Below, in pieces: positions 26,242 through 34,996 of a stretch of 64,000 nucleotides of DNA. Numbering within the stretch: position 1 is the first letter of the stretch; the number at the start of each line of letters is the position of its first letter. The position numbers were made by a program, and so were the translations under genes. Below the pieces are notes generated by a model. That model was not told where the DNA came from, ran no database searches, and worked only from the letters and a program-made list of their open reading frames with translations. The DNA comes from Variovorax sp. ZS18.2.2 (lineage in GTDB: Bacteria; Pseudomonadota; Gammaproteobacteria; Burkholderiales; Burkholderiaceae_C): the NCBI RefSeq assembly GCF_024701975.1, contig NZ_JANLNM010000002.1, forward strand, positions 558,001 through 622,000. Direction: 5' to 3'.

Positions 26242-26753
26242 GCGGCGATGCGCGCCAGCAGATCGCTGCCGCGAGGGGTGTTCGCGAGGAGGGTCACGCT
26301 GCGTGTGTCGTCGGTCATTGCTTCTATTTTAATAGCGAGGTCCGCAACAGGTGTGCGGCCCGCGGCGTTTTCCGGCCATTCGGCCAGCTTGAGGCCCGAC
26401 CCCGCGAAGATGTCACGGAAGCCGGCGTCGTCCCATTCGCGCGGATCGGCGAAGCGGTAGAAGTCGAAGTGGAAGATGGCCAGGCCGTCGGGTGCCTCGT
26501 GCGGCTCGACCACCGCATAGGTGGGGCTCTTGATGCGGCCCTCGATGCCCAAGGCGCGCAGCAGGTGGCGAACGAAGGTGGTCTTGCCGGCGCCCAGGTC
26601 GCCTTCGAGCGCGATGAAGGCATCGCGCAATGCGGGCGAGGCGGCGAGCGATTGCGCGAAGGCGTCGGTGTCGGCTTCGCTGCCCCAGCGCAGGACGCGG
26701 GTGCTTGAGGTGCCCTTGGGCGTTTCTACAATCGGCAAGTGATCGTCAGCCAT
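26238..26753 (-). CDS. tsaE: tRNA threonylcarbamoyladenosine biosynthesis ATPase TsaE
   Basis: TsaE is the small ATPase needed, with TsaB, TsaC and TsaD, for t6A37 formation in ANN-decoding tRNAs. The P-loop is LEGDLGAGKTTFVRHLLRALG, followed by KSPTYAVVEPH, FHFDFYR and LAEWPENA, all family marks. At 171 residues it is slightly long for the family. The ATG at 26753 overlaps the divergent queG start region by 15 bp. The stop overlaps the amiC start, the common tsaE-amiC arrangement. Confidence 0.94.
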   Translation of the reverse strand: MADDHLPIVETPKGTSSTRVLRWGSEADTDAFAQSLAASPALRDAFIALEGDLGAGKTTFVRHLLRALGIEGRIKSPTYAVVEPHEAPDGLAIFHFDFYRFADPREWDDAGFRDIFAGSGLKLAEWPENAAGRTPVADLAIKIEAMTDDTRSVTLLANTPRGSDLLARIAA

Positions 26754-27818
26754 CCACTCGTTGTTCGTATTCAGGCTTTGGCCCGGGAACTCGGATTCTC
26801 CCAAATCGGAATCGCGGGCGTCGATTTATCGAGCGCCGAGGACGGTCTGATGCAATGGCTGGCCCATGGGTTCCATGGCGAGATGCAATACATGGAAACG
26901 CACGGCACCCGCCGCGCACGTCCCGCCGAGCTGGTGCCGGGCACCGTGAGCGTGATCACCGCGCGCATGGACTACCTGCCGCGCGACACCCCGCCCGAGT
27001 GGCAGGCCATCGAGTTCGACCGCCTCGCGCGCCCCGGCGAAGCCATCGTGTCGGTCTATGCGCGGGGCCGCGACTATCACAAGGTGCTGCGCAATCGCCT
27101 CGCGAAACTGGCCGAGAAGATCGCCGAAGAGGTCGGCCCCTTCGGCCACCGCGCCTTCACCGATTCGGCGCCCGTGCTCGAAGCCGAGCTCGCCTCGCGC
27201 AGCGGCCAGGGCTGGCGCGGCAAGCACACGCTGGTGCTCGACCGCGACGCGGGCTCGATGTTCTTCCTCGGCGAGATCTACATCGACATGGCGCTGCCCG
27301 AGAGCGAACCCGTCACCGCGCACTGCGGCAGCTGCAGCGCCTGCATCGACGTGTGCCCGACGCAGGCCATCGTCGCGCCGCGGCGGCTCGACGCGCGGCG
27401 CTGCATCTCGTACCTCACCATCGAGCACGGCGGGCCGATCCCGGAGGAACTGCGGCCCTTGATGGCCAACCGCATCTACGGCTGCGACGACTGCCAGCTG
27501 ATCTGCCCCTGGAACAAGTTCGCGAAGAAGAGCGCGCTGCCCGATTTCGATGCGCGCGAAGGGCTCACGGGCCGCACGCTGGCCGAACTCTTCGCATGGA
27601 CCGAAGACGAGTTCCTTCGCCGCACCGAGGGCAGCCCGATACGGCGCATCGGACACGAGCGGTGGCTGCGCAACATCGCGGTGGCGTTGGGCAATGCGGT
27701 GAGGACGGGCGAGGGCGGTGCGAAGGAAGCGCTGGCGACGCGCGCCGAGCACGCGAGCGAACTCGTGCGCGAGCACGTCGCATGGGGGCTTGCGCAACAA
27801 GCGGTGACGCAGCCGTGA
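26739..27818 (+). CDS. queG: Epoxyqueuosine reductase QueG
   Basis: QueG reduces epoxyqueuosine to queuosine in tRNA, using cobalamin and two 4Fe-4S clusters. The clusters are bound by CGSCSACIDVCP and by CDDCQLICPW. The N-terminal cobalamin-binding part begins ELGFSQIGIAGVDLSSAE and includes FHGEMQYMETHG. Length 359 is normal. The start is a GTG at 26739, supported by the conserved distance to ELGF. This start lies within the 5' end of tsaE on the other strand, so both promoters must sit inside coding sequence. Confidence 0.94.
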   Translation: MIVSHPLVVRIQALARELGFSQIGIAGVDLSSAEDGLMQWLAHGFHGEMQYMETHGTRRARPAELVPGTVSVITARMDYLPRDTPPEWQAIEFDRLARPGEAIVSVYARGRDYHKVLRNRLAKLAEKIAEEVGPFGHRAFTDSAPVLEAELASRSGQGWRGKHTLVLDRDAGSMFFLGEIYIDMALPESEPVTAHCGSCSACIDVCPTQAIVAPRRLDARRCISYLTIEHGGPIPEELRPLMANRIYGCDDCQLICPWNKFAKKSALPDFDAREGLTGRTLAELFAWTEDEFLRRTEGSPIRRIGHERWLRNIAVALGNAVRTGEGGAKEALATRAEHASELVREHVAWGLAQQAVTQP

Positions 27819-28210
27819 TGTTCCGGCAGGCTGCCGCGAACCCCGACATCAAGACCGATGTGCGCGATGGTGACTTCACCAGGAACGCGCGCATGCGCCA
27901 TCGCACCAGGCCTTGAATGCGTGCCCGTATGCATCTGTGCATCGGTTGAGTTGGCTATATGCAACTGACGTTTGATTCGTTCTGAATCCGTGGTGCGCAA
28001 ATCAAAATGCGGCTTCATCGCAATGCATCACGAACTTCAATTCACGCGCTTGTCTTTCCGCCTGCAACTGGCAGCGGATTCGGCGCGTCGATGTCTGGCT
28101 GACGACAGCGCGCCTTGAATGCGGCGGCGCAGTTTGCCCGCCCGCGACAACCCATCGCTGCTCGCCCAAAACCCGGGAGATGCACGCCCTCCAATTGTTC
28201 CCAAAGCACC
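27819..28210. other. Intergenic region upstream of the sulfonate/sulfate-ester operon
   Basis: This 392-bp stretch has no credible gene. It should hold the promoter of the five-gene importer-sulfatase operon. AGTTG-8 bases-CAACT at 27949-27966, with a TATA centre, is a LysR-box-like interrupted dyad in a relatively AT-rich patch (27945-28025), a reasonable place for a CysB/Cbl-type regulator. No such regulator gene is in the window. Confidence 0.35.
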
Positions 28211-29068
28211 ATGGCCGTACCTTCTGCCGAACTTCCTCTGGTCAAGCTTGCAACTGGCAATGCACCGCGTGCCCTTTCGCTGGCGCAATGGCTGCGCGCA
28301 TCGGCACGGCATGTCGCCTCATCGCGCTGGATCGCCTGGCCCTTTCCGCTGCTGGTGTTGCTGCTGTGGCAGCTCGGCGCGCACTATGAATGGATCGCGC
28401 CACAGGTGCTGCCGGCACCCGCCGTGGTCTGGAACACGCTGGTCGATCTGTTCAGCACCGGCGAAATCTGGTGGCACCTGCAGATCAGCCTGACGCGCGT
28501 GCTCGCGGGCTTCGCTTTGGGGCTGTGCGCAGGTTTTGCGCTGGGCGTGGCCATGGGGCTGTCTCCGATCTTCAAGGACTACGCCTATCCGTTGTTCAAG
28601 GCGTTCAGCCAGGTGCCGGTGCTGGGTTGGCTGCCGCTGTTGATGCTGCTGGTCGGCATCGACGAATCGCTCAAGGTCCTTCTCATCGCCAAGGCCGCAC
28701 TGGTGCCGGTGGTGCTCAATACCTACAAGGGCATCCAGGGCGTGCCCACGCGTTACATCGAGGTGGCGCGCGTGCTCCGGTTCTCGCGCTGGCAACTGCT
28801 GCGCAAGGTGGTGTTGCCTTCGGCCTTTGCGCCGATCTGGAACGGTGTGCGCTATGGCTTCACGCATGCCTGGCTCGCGCTGGTCGTGGTCGAGCTGCTG
28901 GCCTCCAGCGAGGGCATCGGTTTCCTGATCGTCTATGGCCGGCAGTTGTTCCAGCTCGATGTGGTGCTGGCCGCCGTCGTGGTGGTCGGTGCCGTCGGCT
29001 TCGCGCTCGACAAGATCTTCGCGCTGATCGAGAAGCGCCTCACGCGCTGGCAACGCCCCGGATTCTGA
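28211..29068 (+). CDS. ABC transporter permease, SsuC/TauC type (first of two)
   Basis: A 285-residue inner-membrane permease with six hydrophobic segments and the BPD_transp_1 EAA loop EVARVLRFSRWQLLRKVVLPSA. It is most similar in style to SsuC/TauC of the nitrate/sulfonate/taurine importer family. The ATG at 28211 was chosen because the upstream part of the frame is a non-membrane, promoter-region extension. It begins a tight operon: second permease (10 bp gap), ATPase, binding protein, sulfatase. Confidence 0.9.
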   Translation: MAVPSAELPLVKLATGNAPRALSLAQWLRASARHVASSRWIAWPFPLLVLLLWQLGAHYEWIAPQVLPAPAVVWNTLVDLFSTGEIWWHLQISLTRVLAGFALGLCAGFALGVAMGLSPIFKDYAYPLFKAFSQVPVLGWLPLLMLLVGIDESLKVLLIAKAALVPVVLNTYKGIQGVPTRYIEVARVLRFSRWQLLRKVVLPSAFAPIWNGVRYGFTHAWLALVVVELLASSEGIGFLIVYGRQLFQLDVVLAAVVVVGAVGFALDKIFALIEKRLTRWQRPGF

Positions 29069-29078
29069 GGAAGAGCGC

Positions 29079-29900
29079 ATGAGTGAACACATCGCACCGA
29101 CGGCACCTGCGGTGCAGGTCCGCCGCGCACACCCCGTGCCCAAGGCCTTGCGCGGGTGGGTCGTGCCACTGCTGCTTGTCGCGCTCTGGTGGACTGCCGC
29201 GCGCTTCGGCTGGGGCAATTCGGCCTTCCTGGTATCGCCCGAAGCGGTGTGGCAGCGCGCGGTGAGCTACACGGCGAGCGGCGAGCTTTGGGTGGCGCTG
29301 GGTTCGAGCCTGTGGCGCGACCTTGCCGGCTTCGCCATTGGCGTGACGGCAGGCTTGGTGGGCGGTGGTTTGCTCGGCCTGTCGCGGCTGGCGGAGCGGG
29401 CGCTCGGGCCGAGCTTTCACACGCTCAAGCAGATATCGCTGTTCGCGTGGATCCCGCTGATCTCGGTCTGGTTCGGCCTGGGCGATGCCGCCAAGGTGGC
29501 CTTTCTCTCGCTGGCCGCTTTCTTCCCGGTGGTGCTCAACACCCACGAAGGCATTCGCAGCGTGCCGCGCGAGCTGATCGAGGTTGCACGGGCGCTGAAG
29601 TTCAGCCGTTGGCAGATGCTCACGCGCGTGGTCCTGCCGAGCGCTTCGCCCTCGATCTTCGCGGGCATCCACCTGGCGCTGATCTACGCCTGGCTTGCAA
29701 CGCTGGGTGCCGAGTACCTGCTGGTCTCGGGCAAGGGCATCGGCAACACCATGATCGACGGGCGCGAGCATTTCCAGATGGACCTGGTGATCTTCGGCGT
29801 GGTCGTGGTCGGCCTCACCGGCTTCACGCTCAACTGGATCGCCACCCGCATCGAGACCCGGCTGCTCGCCTGGCGCGGACGGCTGGTCGCCCAATTCTGA
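29079..29900 (+). CDS. ABC transporter permease, SsuC/TauC type (second of two)
   Basis: A 273-residue permease paralogous to its upstream neighbour, with EAA loop EVARALKFSRWQMLTRVVLPSA and six hydrophobic segments. Classic SsuABC and TauABC importers use one permease as a homodimer. Two different permeases here imply a heterodimeric channel, closer to sulfate-ester importers. The gap to the ATPase is 19 bp. Confidence 0.9.
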   Translation: MSEHIAPTAPAVQVRRAHPVPKALRGWVVPLLLVALWWTAARFGWGNSAFLVSPEAVWQRAVSYTASGELWVALGSSLWRDLAGFAIGVTAGLVGGGLLGLSRLAERALGPSFHTLKQISLFAWIPLISVWFGLGDAAKVAFLSLAAFFPVVLNTHEGIRSVPRELIEVARALKFSRWQMLTRVVLPSASPSIFAGIHLALIYAWLATLGAEYLLVSGKGIGNTMIDGREHFQMDLVIFGVVVVGLTGFTLNWIATRIETRLLAWRGRLVAQF

Positions 29901-29919
29901 CAACGCAAGGAACACGACC

Positions 29920-30738
29920 GTGGCTCACGCAGGAACGCTGGACATCCGGCATCTCCACAAGCAGTACGAGGTAGAGGGCACGCCGCTGCCCGTGCTCAGC
30001 GACATCTCGCTGAGCATCGCGCCGGGCGAATTCGTCAGCATCGTCGGCACCAGCGGATGCGGCAAGTCGACGCTGCTGCGGCTGCTGGTCGGCCTGGAGG
30101 GCGATTACCAGGGCGAGCTGCTGCTCGACGGCGATCGCATCGTCGGCACCAGCCTGGAGCGCGGCATCGTGTTCCAGGAGCACAGGCTGTTTCCGTGGCT
30201 CAACGTCGAGGACAACATCGCGCTGAGCCTGCTCAACGCGCCGCTGACCGAAGCGCAGAAGCGCGTGCAGGTGCAGGAGCACATCGAGCTGGTCGGGCTG
30301 CAGGGCTTCGAGAAGGCGTTTCCGCATCAGCTCTCGGGCGGGATGTCCCAGCGCGTGGCGATTGCGCGGGCCCTGGTCAACCGGCCCGAGGTGCTGCTGC
30401 TCGACGAGCCCTTCGGCGCGCTCGATGCGATGACGCGCGCTCACCTGCAGCAGGAGCTGCTGCGCATCTGGCAGGCCGAAGGCATCACCACCATCCTGGT
30501 CACGCACGACGTGGAGGAGGCCGTGTTCCTGGGCGACAAGGTGGTCGTGATGGAGCCTCGCCCGGGGCGCATCCGCCGCATCGTTCCGGTGCCGCTCGCG
30601 CATCCGCGCAACCGGGCGAGCCAGGCTTTCGCCGAGATCAAGGAGCGCGTGCTCGCCGAATTCTCGGGACAGCCGACCGAGGCGCCGGCGCTCGTGCCTG
30701 CATCGCGCAGCGCGGAGTCCGTGCTGTTCGCCATCTGA
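29920..30738 (+). CDS. ABC transporter ATP-binding protein, SsuB/TauB type
   Basis: A 272-residue ATPase with Walker A GTSGCGKST, signature [15 protein letters not shown], Walker B VLLLDEPFGALD and switch histidine in LVTHDVEEAV. The C-terminal RPGRIRRIVPVPL is typical of SsuB/TauB. The start is a GTG at 29920, preceded by AAGGA about 8 bases upstream. It powers the two-permease importer of this operon. Confidence 0.92.
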   Translation: MAHAGTLDIRHLHKQYEVEGTPLPVLSDISLSIAPGEFVSIVGTSGCGKSTLLRLLVGLEGDYQGELLLDGDRIVGTSLERGIVFQEHRLFPWLNVEDNIALSLLNAPLTEAQKRVQVQEHIELVGLQGFEKAFPHQLSGGMSQRVAIARALVNRPEVLLLDEPFGALDAMTRAHLQQELLRIWQAEGITTILVTHDVEEAVFLGDKVVVMEPRPGRIRRIVPVPLAHPRNRASQAFAEIKERVLAEFSGQPTEAPALVPASRSAESVLFAI

Positions 30739-30759
30739 TCTTTTCCAAAGGGAGCATCC

Positions 30760-31851
30760 ATGCGCACTTCATTTCCTTCCCGCGGCCGCAGGTCGTTCAT
30801 TGCCGCCGCCGTGCTCGCCGGCGTGCTTGGCACCAGCCTGGCATCAGCGGCCGACCTGCCCAAGGTGATCCGGCTGGCCGCCCCTGAGCAGGGCAGCCAG
30901 GGCAGGTCCTTCGCCGGCGCCGGGCCGGTGTCGCTGGTCTATGCCCAGAAGGCGCTGGAGGCCGAGTTCGAGAAGGACGGCGTGAAGGTCGAATGGAAGT
31001 TCTTCAAGGGCGCGGGCCCGGCCATCAACGAAGCCCTCGCCACGGGTCAGCTCGACGTCGTGTTCCTGGGCGACCTGGCCGGCGTGATCGGTCGCGCCAA
31101 TGGCCTGAAGACACGGCTGGTCGCCTCGGGCGGACGCAACAGCAACAGCTATCTGGCAACCGCGCTGGGCAGCAACATCCGAAGCTTCAAGGACCTGAAG
31201 GGCAAGCGCGTCGCGGTGCTGCGCGGCACGGCCTACCAGTTGTCCTTCAACCGCCTGCTCGAAGATGCCGGCCTGACCGAGAAGGATGTGCGCTTCACCA
31301 ACCTCGACTGGCCGACCTCGAAGGCGGCGCTGGTCAGCAAGGACATCGATGCGACCTTCGGCGGCTCCGACCTCCAGTTGCTCAAGATCGCGGGCACGGC
31401 CGAGATCCCGGTCAGTACCCGCGGCAGGGGGCCGATCTACGGCATCAACTCGGGCGTGATCGCAACCGACGCATTCGCCAAGCAACATCCCGAAGCTCTC
31501 ACACGGTTGATCAAGGTGATCGTGAAGCAGGCGCAGTCGGCTTCCGACAACAGCAAGCGCGATGCGCTGTTCGCCCGCTTTGGCGAGATCAGCGGCCATC
31601 CTGTGGCGCTGTTCAGCAGCGACTTCGAGGGCGCCTCGCTCAAGGAGCGCTACTCGCCGTTGCTGGACGACGGCTTCGTCTCGCATTACGCCGACGTGAT
31701 CGATGGCGCGAAGAAGGTCGGCATCATCCGCCAGACCTTCGACGCCCGGGCCTGGGCCGATCCGAGCTTCCTCGCGCGTGCGCTCAAGGAGCTTCAGCTC
31801 GAGAATTTCTGGGCGTCCACCAACGCGGCAGGCCTGGCCGCGAAACAGTGA
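30760..31851 (+). CDS. ABC transporter substrate-binding protein, aliphatic sulfonate/sulfate-ester type
   Basis: A 363-residue periplasmic binding protein of the SsuA/NMT1-like fold. The signal peptide is SRGRRSFIAAAVLAGVLG with a cut near ASAA. Mature-domain features are the ALATGQLDVVFLGDLAG segment and KDLKGKRVAVLRGTAYQ, typical of SsuA relatives. GGGAG lies a few bases before the ATG. The importer genes precede it and a sulfatase follows within 11 bp, which points to organosulfate uptake rather than nitrate or taurine. Confidence 0.88.
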   Translation: MRTSFPSRGRRSFIAAAVLAGVLGTSLASAADLPKVIRLAAPEQGSQGRSFAGAGPVSLVYAQKALEAEFEKDGVKVEWKFFKGAGPAINEALATGQLDVVFLGDLAGVIGRANGLKTRLVASGGRNSNSYLATALGSNIRSFKDLKGKRVAVLRGTAYQLSFNRLLEDAGLTEKDVRFTNLDWPTSKAALVSKDIDATFGGSDLQLLKIAGTAEIPVSTRGRGPIYGINSGVIATDAFAKQHPEALTRLIKVIVKQAQSASDNSKRDALFARFGEISGHPVALFSSDFEGASLKERYSPLLDDGFVSHYADVIDGAKKVGIIRQTFDARAWADPSFLARALKELQLENFWASTNAAGLAAKQ

Positions 31852-31862
31852 GGTCGGTCGAG

Positions 31863-33233
31863 ATGAGCAGCAAGACCCCCAACATCGTCTTCATCCTGGC
31901 GGACGACCTCGGCTACGCGGACCTCGGCGTCTACGGCCAGACCGGCTTCGCGACCCCGCATCTGGACGGCCTGGCCGCGGAGGGCGTGCGCTTCACCCAG
32001 GCCTACGCGAACTCGGCCGTTTGCTCGGCGACACGCTTTGCACTGATCACCGGGCGCTACCAATACCGGCTGCGAGGAGGGCTGGAGGAGCCGATCGCCA
32101 CCAGCGGCAAGGGCCTCGGCCTGCCGCCCGAGCACCCGACGCTGCCTTCGCTGCTCAAGGCGGCGGGCTACGACACCGCCCTGATCGGCAAATGGCATCT
32201 GGGCCGGCCACCCGAATACGGCCCGCAGCGCAGTGGCTACGACCGCTTCTTCGGCAACCTCGGCGGTGCCGTCGACTACTTCACGCACAAGTCGGGTGTC
32301 GGCGACCACCTGCCGCGCGATCTGTACGAAGGCGAGGTGCCGGTCGAACGCACCGGCTACTACACCCAGATCCTGGCCGACGAGGCCGCGGCCTACGTGC
32401 GCGAGCGCGCCGAAACGCCCGACAGGCCCTTCTTTCTTTCGCTGCATTTCACGGCGCCGCATTGGCCCTGGGAGGGGCCGGAGGATGAGCAGGTCTCGCG
32501 CGGGCTCAAGGACCTGTTTCACTACGACGGCGGCAACCTGGAGACCTACGGAAAGATCGTGAGCGCCCTCGATGCGGCGGTCGGACAGGTGCTGGCGGCG
32601 CTCGACCAGAACGGCCTGGGCGACAACACCATCGTCGTCTTCACCAGCGACAACGGCGGCGAGCGCTTTTCCAAGAACTGGCCCTTCACCGGTCAGAAGA
32701 CCGAACTGCTCGAAGGCGGCCTGCGCGTGCCGACGCTGCTGCGCTGGCGCAAGCGCCTCGAGCCGCAGGTCCAGCCGCAGGTGACCATCTCGATGGATTG
32801 GTTGCCGACCCTGCTCGCGGCTGCCGGCGTGGCGACGCATCCTGACTATCCCAGCGACGGCGAGAACATCCTGCCGGTGCTGGAGGGCAGCGCACCCGTG
32901 CATTCGAGGCAACTCTACTGGCGCTACAAATCGCAGTCGCAGCGCGCGGTGCGCGACGGCGACTGGAAGTACCTCAAGATCAACGACAACGAGTTCCTGT
33001 TCGACGTGGCCGTCGACCAGCGCGAGCGCGCGAACCTGCGTGAGCGCGAGCCGGAGGTTTTCGAGCGGCTGCGCCGGCAATGGGCAGCGTGGGATCAGGA
33101 TTTTCTGCCGATCACCGACGAGGTGTTCACGCATGGCGTGACGCCCGACATACAGGCGGATCGCTACGTGCCTGAGCGCTTGCAGCGTGCGGTGCTCGGT
33201 GCGCTGCAAGGCGTGGGCCCCGACGAAGACTGA
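31863..33233 (+). CDS. Type I sulfatase (formylglycine-dependent, Cys-type)
   Basis: A 456-residue sulfatase with no signal peptide, so cytosolic. The active-site motif is C54-S-A-T-R58 in AVCSATRFALITGR, where C54 must be oxidised to formylglycine. Metal and sulfate ligands include ADDLGYAD (near residue 13), KWHLG and TSDNGG. It is the last gene of the importer operon and starts 11 bp after the binding protein, so imported sulfate esters would be hydrolysed inside the cell to release sulfate. The formylglycine-generating enzyme it needs is not in the window. Confidence 0.9.
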   Translation: MSSKTPNIVFILADDLGYADLGVYGQTGFATPHLDGLAAEGVRFTQAYANSAVCSATRFALITGRYQYRLRGGLEEPIATSGKGLGLPPEHPTLPSLLKAAGYDTALIGKWHLGRPPEYGPQRSGYDRFFGNLGGAVDYFTHKSGVGDHLPRDLYEGEVPVERTGYYTQILADEAAAYVRERAETPDRPFFLSLHFTAPHWPWEGPEDEQVSRGLKDLFHYDGGNLETYGKIVSALDAAVGQVLAALDQNGLGDNTIVVFTSDNGGERFSKNWPFTGQKTELLEGGLRVPTLLRWRKRLEPQVQPQVTISMDWLPTLLAAAGVATHPDYPSDGENILPVLEGSAPVHSRQLYWRYKSQSQRAVRDGDWKYLKINDNEFLFDVAVDQRERANLREREPEVFERLRRQWAAWDQDFLPITDEVFTHGVTPDIQADRYVPERLQRAVLGALQGVGPDED

Positions 33234-33237
33234 GTAG

Positions 33238-33257
33238 AGCCCGAAGGCCGGGCTTTC
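33238..33257. terminator. Short GC hairpin between sulfatase and arsC-like gene
   Basis: AGCCCG (33238-33243) pairs with CGGGCT (33249-33254) around a 5-base loop. The T-run is short (TTTC), so termination is modest. It lies just past the sulfatase stop and just past the convergent arsC-like stop, and may serve both. Confidence 0.45.
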
Positions 33258-33636
33258 AGGCCGGCAGGATTTCGCGCACGCGCTCCCACGGCCGGCACAT
33301 CAACGTGCCACGCGGCGAGACGACGATCGGGCGCTGCAGCAGGATCGGGTTCTCCACGATCGCATCGAACAACTGGTCGTCGGTCCACTTCGCGTCGGCC
33401 AGCCTGAGTTCTTCGTAAGGCGCTTCCTTCGTGCGCAGCAGGTCGCGAGCCGTCATGCCCATGGCCTTGGCGAGTTCGCGCAGCTTCTTCTTCGAAGGCG
33501 GCATTTCCAGGTACAGAACGATCGTCGGCTCCACGCCGCTTTCGCGGATCAAGCCCAGCACGTTGCGCGACGTGCTGCAGTTGGGCTTGTGATAGATCGT
33601 CATCGGGTAATCGGTGGTGGGGGTGCGTGCGGTCAT
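33256..33636 (-). CDS. ArsC/Spx-family arsenate reductase-like protein (YfgD type)
   Basis: A 126-residue thioredoxin-fold protein of the ArsC family. The catalytic cysteine is C20 in HKPNCSTSRN. VLYLEMPPSKKKLRELAKAMG and RPIVVSPRG with the conserved arginines match YfgD/ArsC. No arsB, arsR or acr3 gene is nearby, so it may be a housekeeping glutaredoxin-linked reductase rather than an arsenic-resistance gene. It starts 26 bp after the GST stop and could share the riboswitch-controlled ribH transcript. Confidence 0.85.
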   Translation of the reverse strand: MTARTPTTDYPMTIYHKPNCSTSRNVLGLIRESGVEPTIVLYLEMPPSKKKLRELAKAMGMTARDLLRTKEAPYEELRLADAKWTDDQLFDAIVENPILLQRPIVVSPRGTLMCRPWERVREILPA

Positions 33637-33662
33637 GGCGTCGATTATCGGAAGAGCGGGCG

Positions 33663-34346
33663 TCAGTTCTTCTTGGCTTCCTCGTCCATCGAGAACGGAA
33701 ATCGCGCGGCCCAGAACTCGGCCAGCCTTGGGTCGGCATCCACGCGCCGCACCACGCGCGCCATGCGCGGCGCCACGCGGTAGAAGCGTCGGCGCTGCGG
33801 CGTCCAGCGCGACATCACGGTCACGTACAGGTCGAGCATGCTGATCTTCTCGCCGAGCAGGTAGGGCGCGGGCTCGTCGATCTGCGTGTCCATCAGGTGC
33901 CAGCAGTGCGCGATGCGCTCGGCCGTGCGTTCGAGCATCACGGCCTGCGCCGCGGGATCGGGCGTGAGGCGCGTGGGATCGTCGCGCACCCAGAAGAGCG
34001 AATAGATCGAGGCCGGCAGGTAGACCATCCATCGCAGGTAACGCGCGCGCAATGGGTCGCCGGGCGCGGGGCAGAGCCCGGCTTCGGGGTAGTGGTCGCC
34101 GAGCCAGATCAGGATGGCCGCGCTCTCGGTCATCACTTCGCCCGAAGGCAGCACGAGCGCGGGCACCTGCCGCATCGGGTTGACCTTCGACATGCGCTCG
34201 CGCTCGGACTCGCCCTCCCAGGTGGCGACGTCGATCGTCTCGACCTGTGCGCCGATCAGCGTCAGCGCCGCATGGACCGGCGTGGCGCCCGAGCCGGGCG
34301 CGCCATAGAGGATGTAGCGGTCTTCGGAGGCGGGTGAAGAAGCCAT
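33663..34346 (-). CDS. Glutathione S-transferase family protein
   Basis: A 227-residue GST. The N-terminal thioredoxin-like domain starts LYGAPGSGATPVHAALTLIG, in which Ser takes the place of the catalytic residue, and contains VPALVLPSGEVMTESAAILIWLGD, the glutathione gamma-glutamyl site. An all-helical C-terminal domain with LLGEKISMLDLYV (the N-capping box region) follows. The ATG at 34346 is preferred to an in-frame GTG at 34352. It is 32 bp downstream of ribH2, so co-transcription is likely. Confidence 0.88.
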   Translation of the reverse strand: MASSPASEDRYILYGAPGSGATPVHAALTLIGAQVETIDVATWEGESERERMSKVNPMRQVPALVLPSGEVMTESAAILIWLGDHYPEAGLCPAPGDPLRARYLRWMVYLPASIYSLFWVRDDPTRLTPDPAAQAVMLERTAERIAHCWHLMDTQIDEPAPYLLGEKISMLDLYVTVMSRWTPQRRRFYRVAPRMARVVRRVDADPRLAEFWAARFPFSMDEEAKKN

Positions 34347-34378
34347 CCGCACAGATTACTGCGGACGGCCCCTCGCTG

Positions 34379-34891
34379 TCACGCAGCCAGCGCCGCGTCC
34401 ACCTTCTTTAGCGCTTCGAGCGTCTTGAAGCAGGCCTCGGCCACTTCGGTGCCCTTGATCGCGAAATGGCGATGGAAATACTTGCGATGCTCCACATGCT
34501 CGTGGAAATGGTGCGGCGTGAGCACGGCCGAGAAGATCGGCACGTCGGTCTCGAGCTGAAGCGACATCAGCGTGCTGACCACCGTGTTCGCGACGAACTC
34601 GTGGCGGTAGATGCCGCCGTCGACCACCAGCGCGCAGCCGATGATGGCCGCGTACTTGCCGGAGTTGGCCAGTCGCTTGGCATGCAGCGGAATCTCGAAG
34701 GCGCCGGGCACATCGAAGATGTCGATGAGCTCGCGCGCCACGCCCAGGCGCGCCATCTCTTCGAGAAAAGCGTCGCGTGCCTGGTGAACGATGTCGGAAT
34801 GCCATTGCGCCTCGACGAAAGCGATGCGCTCGCCGCGCGACGAATTCGACGCGGTGATGGCGGAGAGGGGAAGGTCGTTGATCTGACTCAT
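34379..34891 (-). CDS. ribH2: 6,7-dimethyl-8-ribityllumazine synthase, RibH2 type
   Basis: Lumazine synthase makes the riboflavin precursor from 5-amino-6-ribitylaminouracil and dihydroxybutanone phosphate. FDVPGAFEIPLHAKRLA and the GGIYRHEFVA and LTPHHFHEHVEH segments match RibH2 (type II) lumazine synthases, known as decamers in Brucella and Mesorhizobium, better than the icosahedral RibH1. Length is 170. No other rib gene is near, so this is probably a second, stand-alone lumazine synthase. Its leader is an FMN riboswitch, so it should be repressed when FMN is plentiful. Confidence 0.9.
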   Translation of the reverse strand: MSQINDLPLSAITASNSSRGERIAFVEAQWHSDIVHQARDAFLEEMARLGVARELIDIFDVPGAFEIPLHAKRLANSGKYAAIIGCALVVDGGIYRHEFVANTVVSTLMSLQLETDVPIFSAVLTPHHFHEHVEHRKYFHRHFAIKGTEVAEACFKTLEALKKVDAALAA

Positions 34892-34950
34892 GGTGTGCCT
34901 CTGAAAAGCAGGTTTCCTGAATCAGGGCGCACGAAACCGCAAGACTCGCC

Positions 34951-34976
34951 GCGCGCTCGTGCATGGCAGAGCGCGC
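34951..34976 (-). promoter_or_regulatory. Hairpin between FMN aptamer and ribH2 (possible expression platform)
   Basis: An 8-bp perfect stem, GCGCGCTC with GAGCGCGC, around a 10-base loop lies between the aptamer and the ribH2 start. No U-tract follows on the transcribed strand, so it is not a plain intrinsic terminator. It may be part of a Rho-dependent or translational switch. Confidence 0.5.
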
Positions 34977-34996
34977 GGGCGTGCCCGCATTTCGCG

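Noticed and set aside
33256-33636. Arsenic resistance operon
   Set aside because: Only an ArsC-fold reductase is present; arsR, arsB and acr3 are absent, and the sequence is nearer YfgD.
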